Assembly (NCBI RefSeq): GCF_003344765.1
Contig: NZ_QPMH01000029.1
Location: forward strand, 1 to 39,655
DNA length: 39,655 nucleotides
Source: Ferruginivarius sediminum
GTDB lineage: Bacteria > Pseudomonadota > Alphaproteobacteria > Kiloniellales > Rhodovibrionaceae
Direction: 5' to 3'
Part shown: positions 1 through 7,805 of the stretch, piece after piece
How positions within the stretch are numbered: the stretch's first letter is position 1
Layout: each line of letters opens with the position of its first letter
Position numbers and translations under genes: made by a program
Notes under the pieces: generated by a model
The model's database searches: none
What the model was told of the DNA's origin: nothing
The model's input: the letters and a program-made list of their open reading frames with translations, nothing else

Positions 1-129
1 CTTCTCACCACCGTACTGCTCGCGAAGCGCCATCAAACCCGGCATCTCCGTCTCGGCAATATCGATCTCCTTGCGGCCCCACTCCGCAAGCGAAATATCC
101 TTCACCTTGTAATCCGTGAACTGGCTCAT
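1..129 (-). CDS. ahcY: Adenosylhomocysteinase, N-terminal fragment
   Basis: The first 43 codons of S-adenosylhomocysteine hydrolase, cut by the left edge of the window. The enzyme splits S-adenosylhomocysteine into adenosine and homocysteine in the cytoplasm and so closes the methylation cycle. The visible protein begins MSQFTDYKVKDISLAEWGRK and continues with EIDIAETEMPGLMALR, the conserved start of the family. The ATG has an AAAGGA-type ribosome site about 8 bases upstream. In many alphaproteobacteria ahcY lies next to the ptsI-ptsH-EIIA-hprK-chvG-chvI-pckA cluster, as here, which supports the call. NAD-binding and catalytic parts lie outside the window and cannot be checked. Confidence 0.9.
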   Translation of the reverse strand, partial: MSQFTDYKVKDISLAEWGRKEIDIAETEMPGLMALREQYGGEK

Positions 130-188
130 GCCGTCGGTCCTTTGCATCCTGGATCGTGCCGGTCGGTTCCGCGAATGGACGCGGGCGT

Positions 189-212
189 GCCGCGCTGATT
201 TAGCAGCGCGGC
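189..212. terminator. Perfect hairpin between ptsI and ahcY
   Basis: GCCGCGCTG and CAGCGCGGC form a perfect 9-bp stem around a 6-base ATTTAG loop, 31 bases past the ptsI stop and 59 bases before the ahcY start. It is the only strong structure in the 114-base gap. No T-tract follows on either strand, so it may attenuate or protect an end rather than act as a classical intrinsic terminator. Confidence 0.45.
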
Positions 213-243
213 GCTCGGGCGGCAAGTCGGTGCGCGCCGATGT

Positions 244-2109
244 TCAGCCGTTGAAGTCGTCGAGAAGCGCGGCAATGCGCCCGCTGTCGCGCTGGTCCAT
301 GATCGCCTGCGCCCGATGGGTCGCCGCCGTCATGTCGATCTGGCGGATGCGCTGCTTCACGCGCGGCAGCGAGTTCGGCGCCATCGACAGCTCCTTGATG
401 CCGAGACCCAGGAACAGCGGCGTGTACCGCGGGTCGCCGGCCATCTCGCCGCAGACGGATACCGGGATGCGGGCGCGCAGCGCGGCCTCGACGGCGAATT
501 GGATCAGCCGCAGCACGGCGGGATGCAACGGGTTGTACAGATGGGCGACCCGCTCCTCCGCGCGGTCGATGGCCAGCGTGTACATCGTGAGGTCGTTGGT
601 GCCGATGGCGAAGAAATCCGACGTGCCGGCCAGGGCGTCGGCGGACAGGGCCGCGCCCGGCACCTCTATCATGGCGCCGACGGGCGGCAACTCCTCGGGC
701 AGCGGCACGCGCCGGCGCTGAAGCTCGCCATAAACCTCGGCAAGCGCGCGCCGCGTCTCCTGCAATTCACCTGTCGACGTCACCAGCGGCAGCAGCACAC
801 GCACCGGCCCGTGCGCCGCGGCCCGCAGGATAGCCGCAAGTTGCGTATCCAGCAGCTTGCGCTCCTTCAGGCTCAGGCGGATCGCACGCAGGCCAAGCGC
901 CGGGTTCGCGCTTTCGCCCATGTGCGCGCCCAGCGACCACGCCAGCTTCTCGCCGCCGATGTCGAGCGTGCGGATGGTGACGGGACGCCCGCCCATGCCC
1001 TCCACGATGCTGCGCAGCGCCTCGTACTGCTCGTCCTCGCCGGGCAGGTCCTCGCGGTTCATGTAGAGGAACTCGGTGCGCAACAGCCCGATTCCCGACG
1101 CGCCGGCCGCGACCGCCTGTCCCACTTCGGGCGGCAGTTCCAGGTTCGCCTGCAGCGTGACGCGTACGCCGTCGCGTGTGTCCGCCGGCAGGTCCCGCAG
1201 GCGCTTGAGCGCGCGGGCCTCGCGCTCGATCTCGCGCATGCGGCGGCGATAGCTGGCAAGGCGCTCGTCGCTTGGATTGACGACGACGACACCGTTCGAG
1301 CCGTCGACAATGACCGTTTCGCCGGTCTTCACCTGACCCATCAGGTCGGCGACCCCAAGCACCGCCGGCAGCCCCAGCGAGCGGGCCATGATGGCGGTAT
1401 GCCCCTCTGCGCCGCCCAGGACCGTGGCGAAGCCGCCGATGCGGCGCGGGTCCATCAGGGCGGTGTCGGCCGGGGAAATCTCCTCGGCGATGATGATGCT
1501 GCCTTCTTCCAGGCGGTCGAACCCGCGATAGGGGGCATCCATCAGATTGCGGACGATGCGGAGGCCGACCTCGCGGATCTCCTGCGCGCGCGCCTTCAGG
1601 TAGGAGTCGTCCATCTCCGCGAAGCCCTCGGCGATCCGGTCGATCTCGGCCATGACCGCGGCTTCGGCATTGATGTGCTGCTCGTCCAGGCGCTTCACGA
1701 CGCCGTCCAGAAGGCTTCGGGAGTGCAGCATCTGCAGGTGCGCATCAAGCAGATAGCCAAGTTCCTCGGCCGCCGTGCCGTGCAGGTTGCCGGCCTTGGA
1801 GCGGATCTTGCCAAGCTGCCGGCGCGCCTTCTTGACGGCGCGGTCGAAACGCTCGCGCTCCTCGCCCACGGCGCGCGCGGGGATCTGGTACTCAAGCACT
1901 TGCAGGTCGCGGCTCTCGCGCAGGTGCGCAGGCCCGATCGAGACGCCGGGCGAGACGCCGAGGCCATGAAACACGCGCTCGGCCCCCTGCGCCGCGTGAC
2001 GCTCGGCGGCGACGCGATCGGCGGTATCCTGGTCTTCGTTCAGCTTTACCTCCCCGTGCCGCGGCGCCCCTTTCGTCGTTGCGGGCGTCCGCGCCGTCCT
2101 GTCGTTCAT
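244..2109 (-). CDS. ptsI: Phosphoenolpyruvate-protein phosphotransferase (enzyme I)
   Basis: Enzyme I of the phosphotransferase system; it takes phosphate from phosphoenolpyruvate onto a histidine and passes it to HPr. The 621-residue protein has an N-terminal PEP-utiliser domain after an extension of about 45 residues, the phospho-histidine loop GGAEGHTAIMAR (His237), and the C-terminal PEP-binding barrel with GIGLLRTEFLYM, FFAIGTNDLTMY and the catalytic Cys in VCGEMAGD. There is no N-terminal GAF domain, so it resembles PtsI more than the nitrogen-type PtsP. Its ATG overlaps the ptsH stop by 4 bases (ATGA), implying translational coupling. No EIIB or EIIC gene is in the window, so a regulatory relay is likely. 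Confidence 0.93.
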   Translation of the reverse strand: MNDRTARTPATTKGAPRHGEVKLNEDQDTADRVAAERHAAQGAERVFHGLGVSPGVSIGPAHLRESRDLQVLEYQIPARAVGEERERFDRAVKKARRQLGKIRSKAGNLHGTAAEELGYLLDAHLQMLHSRSLLDGVVKRLDEQHINAEAAVMAEIDRIAEGFAEMDDSYLKARAQEIREVGLRIVRNLMDAPYRGFDRLEEGSIIIAEEISPADTALMDPRRIGGFATVLGGAEGHTAIMARSLGLPAVLGVADLMGQVKTGETVIVDGSNGVVVVNPSDERLASYRRRMREIEREARALKRLRDLPADTRDGVRVTLQANLELPPEVGQAVAAGASGIGLLRTEFLYMNREDLPGEDEQYEALRSIVEGMGGRPVTIRTLDIGGEKLAWSLGAHMGESANPALGLRAIRLSLKERKLLDTQLAAILRAAAHGPVRVLLPLVTSTGELQETRRALAEVYGELQRRRVPLPEELPPVGAMIEVPGAALSADALAGTSDFFAIGTNDLTMYTLAIDRAEERVAHLYNPLHPAVLRLIQFAVEAALRARIPVSVCGEMAGDPRYTPLFLGLGIKELSMAPNSLPRVKQRIRQIDMTAATHRAQAIMDQRDSGRIAALLDDFNG

Positions 2110-2399
2110 GCGTCTTCGTCGAATCTCCGGGCGATCAGATCCTCCAAGGCATCCAGCGCCCTGGCGGCCTGGGCGCCGGCGGCGCGCAGCCGCAATTCGG
2201 TTCCCGGTCCCGCCGCCAGCATCATCAGGCCCATGATCGAGTTTCCGGGCACCTCGACCCCGTCCTTCACCACGACCACCTTCGCATCGAAAGCCTCGAC
2301 CGTGCGAACGAACTTCGCGGCGGCACGCGCGTGCAGCCCGCGTCGGTTGCAGATGCTCACCGAGCGCTCGTTCGGCTCAGGCACGGCCGCGTCGCTCAC
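2106..2399 (-). CDS. ptsH: HPr family phosphocarrier protein
   Basis: A 97-residue HPr. The phospho-accepting histidine is His23 in RRGLHARAAAKF. The regulatory serine site is Ser54 in GNSIMGLMML, the equivalent of Ser46 in classical HPr, so it can be a substrate of the HPr kinase encoded two genes upstream in the operon. It receives phosphate from enzyme I and gives it to the EIIA(Man)-type protein. Both ends overlap neighbours by 4 bases (EIIA upstream, ptsI downstream), a tightly coupled EIIA-HPr-EI unit. A short N-terminal extension of about 10 residues precedes the HPr fold. Confidence 0.95.
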   Translation of the reverse strand: MSDAAVPEPNERSVSICNRRGLHARAAAKFVRTVEAFDAKVVVVKDGVEVPGNSIMGLMMLAAGPGTELRLRAAGAQAARALDALEDLIARRFDEDA

Positions 2400-2842
2400 T
2401 CTTTGCGCCCGCCGGCGGCACTCCGGCCGCGTCCGCCGGACGATTCCGCGTCGAGAAGCTGGGTGGCCACGTTGATGTATTTCCGTCCGGCTTCCTGGGC
2501 GCGCACGACAGCCGTCGCCAGCGGCTCCGAACCTCGCAGGCTGGCCAGCTTGATCAGCATCGGCAGGTTGATGCCGGCGATGACCTCGACGCGGCCGCGG
2601 CCAAGCACGGACATCGCCAGGTTCGACGGGGTGCCGCCGAACATGTCGGTCAGGATCACCACGCCATCGCCGTCGTCCACCCTGGCGACGCTGTCGATGA
2701 TGGCCTGCCGGCGCTCTTCCATGTCATCGTCGGGGCCGATGCACACGGCCTCGATCTGGCTTTGCTCACCAACAACGTGCTCCAGGGCGGAGACGAACTC
2801 TTCCGCCAGGCGGCCGTGGGTGACCAGGACCATGCCGATCAT
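2396..2842 (-). CDS. PTS EIIA component, mannose family
   Basis: A 148-residue single-domain EIIA of the mannose/fructose family. The sequence opens MIGMVLVTHGRLAEEF with the phospho-accepting His9, and carries the family segments GVVILTDMFGGTPSNLA and VEVIAGINLPML. The last 20 or so residues are a Gly/Arg/Ser-rich tail. No EIIB, EIIC or EIID is encoded nearby, so by analogy with other alphaproteobacteria this is probably the output of a regulatory relay and not part of a sugar importer; that role is inference. It ends 4 bases inside ptsH and starts 36 bases after the HprK-RapZ frame. Confidence 0.9.
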   Translation of the reverse strand: MIGMVLVTHGRLAEEFVSALEHVVGEQSQIEAVCIGPDDDMEERRQAIIDSVARVDDGDGVVILTDMFGGTPSNLAMSVLGRGRVEVIAGINLPMLIKLASLRGSEPLATAVVRAQEAGRKYINVATQLLDAESSGGRGRSAAGGRKE

Positions 2843-2878
2843 CTGCGCTCCTACTCGCTCGCGCTCGAAGGTGCCTTC

Positions 2879-4333
2879 CTAGCGCGAATCGCTGTCGCGT
2901 GCATCCCCCGCCTCGCGCTCGGGCGGCAGCTCGCGATGGTTGACCAATGCGTGCCGGCCTTCCTTCTCCAGGAACTCCGCCACGCGCTCCGCGATCGTCA
3001 CCGAGCGGTGGCGGCCCCCGGTGCAGCCGATCGCGATCGTCAGGTAGCTCTTGCCCTCGGCCTGGTAACGCGGGATCAGCCGATGCAGCATATCGCATAC
3101 ACCGTCCAAAAAGGCGGGGTAATCCGGATCGGCCGCCACATACTCGGCGACTGCCCGGTCCTGGCCGGTCAATGGGCGCAGGGCGTCGTCATAGTGCGGA
3201 TTGCGCAGGAAGCGCGCGTCGAACACCACGTCCGCCTCGCGCGGCAGGCCGTTCTTGTAGGAGAACGACACCACGAAGACGGCCATGCCGCTCGTCCCGC
3301 CCAGGCCAAGCTGCGCTTCCACGACCCGTCTGAGATCCTGCACGGAAAGCGTGGAGGTATCGATGGTCATGTCGGCGCGACGGCGTAGCGGGGCGACCAG
3401 CCGTCGTTCCGCTGCGATGCCGTCCGACAGCGGCCGGCCCTGCGCCAGGGGGTGGCGCCGCCGGGTCTCGGTGTAGCGCCGGCGCAGCACCTCGTCCTCG
3501 CAGTCGACGAAGACCATCGTCACGTCCAGCGCATCATCCGCGTCCAGCCCCTTCAGCGCGTCCAGGAATGGCCGCACCGCGAAGTTCCGCGTGCGGATGT
3601 CGACGCCCACCGCGATGGGGTTGGTAAGCCCGCCTTCGTGCACGGTCGGAGAGATCAGTTGCAGGGGCAGGTTGTCGATAGCCTCGTAGCCGACATCCTC
3701 AAGCGCCTTCAAGGTGCTGGAGCGCCCGGCTCCGGACATCCCTGTGACGAGCACCACGCGCAGCCGTTCGCCCCGTGACGGACCTCCGCCCGAGGAGGGC
3801 GCCGGACGCGTCTCCTCTTCGCCGTCGTTCCCGTGCATCGCCCGCCATCCCTCGCGACTTTGACGCCGGCTGTCCTCGACCGAAACATTCAGTGGGATCA
3901 ATGTGGCATCCGCGTGCCCGGCCGCAAGCAGGAGTTTCGCAACGGCGCCGGATTCGAAGGGATCGATCTCCACGCGGCGGACGTCGATGCCGCACAACTC
4001 TTCCGTCGCGGGCTCGGGCAGGCGCGCCACCTGGCCTTGCCGCTTCAGGTCCACCACCAGCCGGACGGGGGCTTCGCTTTCGTGCGGAAGTCGCAGGATT
4101 CCAACCCCGCGCGCCTCGATGCAGCCGGCGATGGCGGCCGGCGCGGCCGCGATCAGCTCACCTCCGCGCCGGCTCAGGCAGCATTGGTCGTCGGCCACGA
4201 GGCGGGCGCCGGCCTCGGCGATCAGGCGCATGGCCAGATCCGACTTGCCGCTGCCCGAAGGGCCGCGCAGCAGGATGCCGCGTCCGCCAAGCGAGACGCA
4301 GGTGGCGTGAAGCCGGGTGTCTGGCGCGCTCAT
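2879..4333 (-). CDS. HPr kinase/phosphorylase fused to RapZ
   Basis: One uninterrupted 484-codon frame holds two proteins that are normally separate neighbouring genes. Residues about 5-150 are the short alphaproteobacterial HprK catalytic domain: Walker A GPSGSGKS (24-31) and the signature IEARGVGIL (72-80). Residues about 191-470 are RapZ: a P-loop GMSGAGRSS (198-206), GYEAIDNLPLQLI, VDIRTRNF and the C-terminal signature GCTGGRHRSV (436-445). A hydrophilic linker (about 155-190, rich in Glu, Gly, Pro and Ser) joins them. HprK phosphorylates the HPr serine; RapZ binds RNA and small ligands and controls cell-wall precursor synthesis in enterobacteria. An internal ATG at codon 166 (position 3838), preceded by a GAGGG sequence, could also give free RapZ. 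The frame stops 3 bases after chvG begins its downstream side, so the cluster is compact. Confidence 0.88.
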   Translation of the reverse strand: MSAPDTRLHATCVSLGGRGILLRGPSGSGKSDLAMRLIAEAGARLVADDQCCLSRRGGELIAAAPAAIAGCIEARGVGILRLPHESEAPVRLVVDLKRQGQVARLPEPATEELCGIDVRRVEIDPFESGAVAKLLLAAGHADATLIPLNVSVEDSRRQSREGWRAMHGNDGEEETRPAPSSGGGPSRGERLRVVLVTGMSGAGRSSTLKALEDVGYEAIDNLPLQLISPTVHEGGLTNPIAVGVDIRTRNFAVRPFLDALKGLDADDALDVTMVFVDCEDEVLRRRYTETRRRHPLAQGRPLSDGIAAERRLVAPLRRRADMTIDTSTLSVQDLRRVVEAQLGLGGTSGMAVFVVSFSYKNGLPREADVVFDARFLRNPHYDDALRPLTGQDRAVAEYVAADPDYPAFLDGVCDMLHRLIPRYQAEGKSYLTIAIGCTGGRHRSVTIAERVAEFLEKEGRHALVNHRELPPEREAGDARDSDSR

Positions 4334-4336
4334 GGC

Positions 4337-6040
4337 CTAGTCGCCCGGCAGGCGCACGGTGAAACGCGCGCCGGCGATGCGCCCGCTGTCGTCATGGCGG
4401 TTCTCGGCCGTGATGGTGCCGCCGTGGGCCTGGACGATCTGCCTGGAGATCGACAGACCGAGGCCGGAATGCGTGCCGAACTTTTCGCTTTCCGGGCGCT
4501 GCGTGTAGAAGCGGTCGAAGATCGCGGCCAGCTTGCCTTCCGGGATGCCCGGCCCATCGTCGTCCACGACAATCTCGACGCAGTTGTCCTGGCGCCGGGC
4601 CGTCACCCGGACCTCGCCGTCGGCGGGGGTGAAGGTGGCGGCGTTGGACAGCAGGTTGCGGAATACCTGCGCAAGCCGCCCCTCCAATCCGGGCACCGTC
4701 AGGGGGTCCAGGGTGCCGTCGTCCTGCCGGGGCAGATGCAGGACGAAGCGCGGGCCGCCGTCCTCCTCGAATGTGGCGCGCTGCACCTCGACCAGTGCGT
4801 CCAGAAGCCGGGAGGTGTCCACCGGCGAGGCCTCGGCGCGCGACAGTTCGGCGTCCAGGCGAGAGGCGTCGGAGATGTCGCTGATCAGCCGGTCCAGGCG
4901 CTGCACGTCGTCCAGGATGATCCCCATCAGCTTCTTCTGCTGGGCCGGGTCGTCCACGCGGGCGACCGTCTCTACGGCGCTGCGCACGGATGTCAGCGGG
5001 TTCTTGATCTCGTGCGCCACGTCGGCGGCGAAGCGCTCGATCGCGTCGAGCCGATCCCAAAGTGCCTCGGTCATCTCCTTCAACGCGGCGGAGAGGTCGC
5101 CGATCTCGTCGTCGCGGCGTGACAGGTCGGGAATCTCCACCTGTCGGCCGCGCGCCCGGCGAACCCGGTCGGCTGCCTCGGCCAAACGCCGCATCGGCCG
5201 GGCGATGGTGCCGGCAAGGTAGATCGACAGCAGCACGGTCACGCCCAGTGCGACGGCGAAGACGATCAGGATGTCGAAGCGCCGCTCGCGCACCGCCGCC
5301 TCGATGTCGCTGCCGTCCTTCGACAGCATCAGGGCGCCCAGCACCTGCCGGTAGCGCTGTACGGGCATGGCAACCGACAGCACGAGGCCGCCGCGGCGAT
5401 CGCGTCGCACCTGGCTCGCGCTTTCGCCCGCCAGCGCGCGCTCCACCTCGCGGTAGTCCACGGCCCTCTGAGCCGGCGATTCGGTGTAGGCCGGCAGGTC
5501 GCGCAGGCTGGGTGCGCGCAGGACAAGCCAGTCATAGATATTGTTCACCAGCCGCGAGACCGGATCGACCGTCTCCGGCGGCGGCAATTCCTCCACCTTC
5601 ACCTGGCCGCCAGGCCCCGTCAGGACGAAGCTGTCGGCGATCAGTTCGCCCTTTGGCGCGAACAGCCTGGCCCTGGTCTGGCTGTTGGACAGCAGCACGC
5701 GCATCGCATGCCGCGTGCCCTCGCGCAGCAGCTTTTCCTCTCCGGACTGTGTGACGACGACGGCGCTGTTCGCGAGCGTGGCGGCGAAGGCGCGCCCCTG
5801 CGTTTCCAGCGCGTCCAGCTCGGCCTGGACCAGACTGTCCTTGTATTGCTGCAGGTGAAGCAGGCCCAGCACGGGAATGGCCAGCACCAGGACGTTGACG
5901 GCCAGGATGCGGCGGGTCAGCGGCGAACGCCAGGCACGCCGTATCGAGCGGGTGCGCGACAGCCGCGCGGAACGGCGGCGCGCCTCCGTCTCGCCATGGG
6001 ATGGCTGCTGGCCTGCCTCGCCGACACGTTCCGCGGGCAT
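4337..6040 (-). CDS. chvG: Sensor histidine kinase ChvG
   Basis: Membrane sensor kinase of the ChvG-ChvI pair (ExoS-ChvI in Sinorhizobium), which responds to acid and envelope stress in related bacteria. The 567-residue protein has a basic N-terminal cytoplasmic stretch, a first membrane helix at about 44-63, a periplasmic sensor region of about 200 residues, a second helix near FDILIVFAVALGVTVLL, a HAMP linker, the phospho-histidine box DVAHEIKNPLTSVRS, and an ATPase domain with NLLSNAATFTP, DDDGPGIP and SGLGLSI. It lies 31 bases after chvI and 3 bases before the hprK-rapZ start. No strong ribosome site is visible before the chosen ATG, so the exact start is less sure than the identity. Confidence 0.9.
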   Translation of the reverse strand: MPAERVGEAGQQPSHGETEARRRSARLSRTRSIRRAWRSPLTRRILAVNVLVLAIPVLGLLHLQQYKDSLVQAELDALETQGRAFAATLANSAVVVTQSGEEKLLREGTRHAMRVLLSNSQTRARLFAPKGELIADSFVLTGPGGQVKVEELPPPETVDPVSRLVNNIYDWLVLRAPSLRDLPAYTESPAQRAVDYREVERALAGESASQVRRDRRGGLVLSVAMPVQRYRQVLGALMLSKDGSDIEAAVRERRFDILIVFAVALGVTVLLSIYLAGTIARPMRRLAEAADRVRRARGRQVEIPDLSRRDDEIGDLSAALKEMTEALWDRLDAIERFAADVAHEIKNPLTSVRSAVETVARVDDPAQQKKLMGIILDDVQRLDRLISDISDASRLDAELSRAEASPVDTSRLLDALVEVQRATFEEDGGPRFVLHLPRQDDGTLDPLTVPGLEGRLAQVFRNLLSNAATFTPADGEVRVTARRQDNCVEIVVDDDGPGIPEGKLAAIFDRFYTQRPESEKFGTHSGLGLSISRQIVQAHGGTITAENRHDDSGRIAGARFTVRLPGD

Positions 6041-6071
6041 GATCTACCGTCCGGCTTCGACGCCGGCGCCT

Positions 6072-6770
6072 TCAGGCATCGCGATAGCGGTAGCCGACGC
6101 CATACAGCGTTTCGATCTGGGCAAAGGCGTTGTCGGCGGACTTGAACTTCTTTCGAAGGCGCTTGATGTGACTGTCGATCGTGCGGTCGTCGACATAGAT
6201 GCTTTCGCCATAGGCGGCGTCCATCAGTTGATCGCGCGATTTCACGTGGCCGGGACGCTGTGCCAGGGCCTTGAGGATCAGGAACTCGGTCACCGTCAGG
6301 TTGACCTCGCGTCCCTTCCAGGCGCACAAGTGCCGGCTTGGATCGAGCGTCAGTTCCCCGCGCACGATCGCCTGCTCGCCGGTTTCGCCGCTGGTGCCGC
6401 CGGCGAGGCGTTCGCGGCGCAGCAGGGCGCGGATACGCTCGATCAGCAGGCGCTGCGAGAACGGCTTGGTGATGTAATCGTCCGCCCCCATGCGCAGTCC
6501 GACCACCTCGTCGACCTCGTCATCCTTGGAGGTCAGGAAGATCACCGGCAGGTTGGAACTCTCGCGCAGTCTGTTCAGAAGCTCCATGCCGTCCATGCGC
6601 GGCATCTTGATGTCCAGAACGGCGACGTCCACCGGACTGGCGGTGATCCCGCGCAGCGCTTCCGTCCCGTCGGCGTAGGTCCGCACCTTGAAGCCCTCGG
6701 CCTCCAGCGCGATCGACACCGAGGTCAATATGTTCCGGTCGTCGTCGACCAGTGCGATGGTCTCCTGCAT
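6072..6770 (-). CDS. chvI: Response regulator ChvI
   Basis: OmpR-type regulator of 232 residues. The receiver domain has the acidic pair in ALVDDDRN and the phospho-acceptor Asp53 in VLDIKMPRMDG, followed by FLTSKDDEVDEVVGLRMGADDYITKPF. The C-terminal winged helix includes LTVTEFLILKALAQRPGHVKSR and VDDRTIDSHIKRLRKKF. The start at 6770 is chosen over an ATG 75 bases upstream because a strong GGAGGGAGGGG ribosome site sits 2-12 bases before it and the receiver fold begins there. ChvI is known to act with ChvG and to affect genes next to pckA in rhizobia; pckA lies about 1 kb away in the opposite direction. Confidence 0.93.
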   Translation of the reverse strand: MQETIALVDDDRNILTSVSIALEAEGFKVRTYADGTEALRGITASPVDVAVLDIKMPRMDGMELLNRLRESSNLPVIFLTSKDDEVDEVVGLRMGADDYITKPFSQRLLIERIRALLRRERLAGGTSGETGEQAIVRGELTLDPSRHLCAWKGREVNLTVTEFLILKALAQRPGHVKSRDQLMDAAYGESIYVDDRTIDSHIKRLRKKFKSADNAFAQIETLYGVGYRYRDA

Positions 6771-6956
6771 CGCCCCTCCCTCCATTCGTGCCCCCGCATG
6801 TAGGATCGATGTCCAGAAAATTCCACATTTCACGCTGGAGAACACCTTTCCGCCGGGTCCTGTTCGCGGCGGAAAGATGGCGGCTTTGCGGCGATTGGCT
6901 TTTCATGATTGATTGATCCGGCCTGATTCGCCCGTTCCTTGTCGGGAGGCCGTGCC

Positions 6957-7685
6957 GTGACCGTCAACGACGATGCGCCGGGTGACCTCGTACGCGGCCT
7001 GCTGCGGCGGGCCGAGACGGCGGCGCTCGCCACACGGCTGGCGGCGGGTGGGGAGCCCTATGCCTCCCTGGTTCTCCTGGCCACCGACGCAGCCGCCTGT
7101 CCGCTCCTCTTGCTCTCGGATCTTGCTGACCATTCGCGGAATATTGCGGCGGATCCGCGTGTCTCGCTTCTGATCGACGGTACGCATGGGCTGCGCGACC
7201 GGCTGACCGGCCCGCGGGCCAGCGTGCAGGGCAGGGCGGATGAGGTGGCGGATGCCGGCCTGAAGGCGCGCTTCGTCCGGCGGCACCCCTCGGCGGCGAT
7301 GTATGCGGACTTCGCGGACTTCCGCCTTTACCGCGTCAGCGTCGAACGCGCGCACCTGGTGGCCGGTTTCGGTCGGATCGCGTGGGTGGAGGGCACGGAA
7401 ATCGTTTACCCATTGGATACCGTGCGGTCGCTTGTCGCGGCGGAGGAAGAGATCGTCGACCACATGAACGCTGACCACGCCGACGCGATGGCGCTGATCG
7501 CCCGTCACCTGATGGGGCTTGAGGGCGATGGCTGGAAGATGGCGGGCGTCGATCCGGAAGGTTTCGACCTGTGCCGGGACGGCTGTCGGGCGCGCCTGAC
7601 GTTCGACCGTGCGGTGGCCGACCCGCAGCAATGCAGGCGGGAACTGGTTGCCTTGACGAAGCGCGCACGGCGCCGCGGGAAATAG
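6957..7685 (+). CDS. HugZ-type haem-utilisation protein (PNPOx fold plus DUF2470)
   Basis: A 242-residue protein with an N-terminal pyridoxamine-phosphate-oxidase-like split barrel (AALATRLAAGGEPYASLVLL, LSDLADHSRNIAADPRVSLL) and a C-terminal DUF2470 region (VDHMNADHADAMALIARHL). This is the layout of HugZ and related haem-binding or haem-degrading proteins; a role in iron release from haem is family inference. The GTG at 6957 is preferred because GGGAGG (6944-6949) lies 7 bases before it; a TTG 18 bases upstream has no such site. The gene sits between chvI and pckA, divergent from chvI, with a 186-base shared upstream region. Confidence 0.82.
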   Translation: MTVNDDAPGDLVRGLLRRAETAALATRLAAGGEPYASLVLLATDAAACPLLLLSDLADHSRNIAADPRVSLLIDGTHGLRDRLTGPRASVQGRADEVADAGLKARFVRRHPSAAMYADFADFRLYRVSVERAHLVAGFGRIAWVEGTEIVYPLDTVRSLVAAEEEIVDHMNADHADAMALIARHLMGLEGDGWKMAGVDPEGFDLCRDGCRARLTFDRAVADPQQCRRELVALTKRARRRGK

Positions 7686-7719
7686 CCAGTTATTCAATCA
7701 AGTTAAAGCGAATGAGCGG

Positions 7720-7748
7720 TTGAACGCCTTCCCGATCCGGGCTAGACC
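7720..7748 (+). promoter_or_regulatory. Candidate promoter for pckA
   Basis: TTGAAC (7720-7725), a 17-base spacer and TAGACC (7743-7748) fit a sigma-70-type promoter. It lies in the 120-base gap between the HugZ-like gene and pckA, about 55 bases before the pckA start. The -10 box is a poor match to consensus, so this is a suggestion only. Confidence 0.35.
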
Positions 7749-7805
7749 CGACGGTCTTGAGGGGTAACGAGGGCGACGGCAACTCACTTCAGGAGGTATT
7801 TCGCG

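Noticed and set aside
244..2109. Calling enzyme I as nitrogen-type PtsP
   Set aside because: PtsP carries an N-terminal GAF domain of about 150 residues; here only about 45 extra residues are present.
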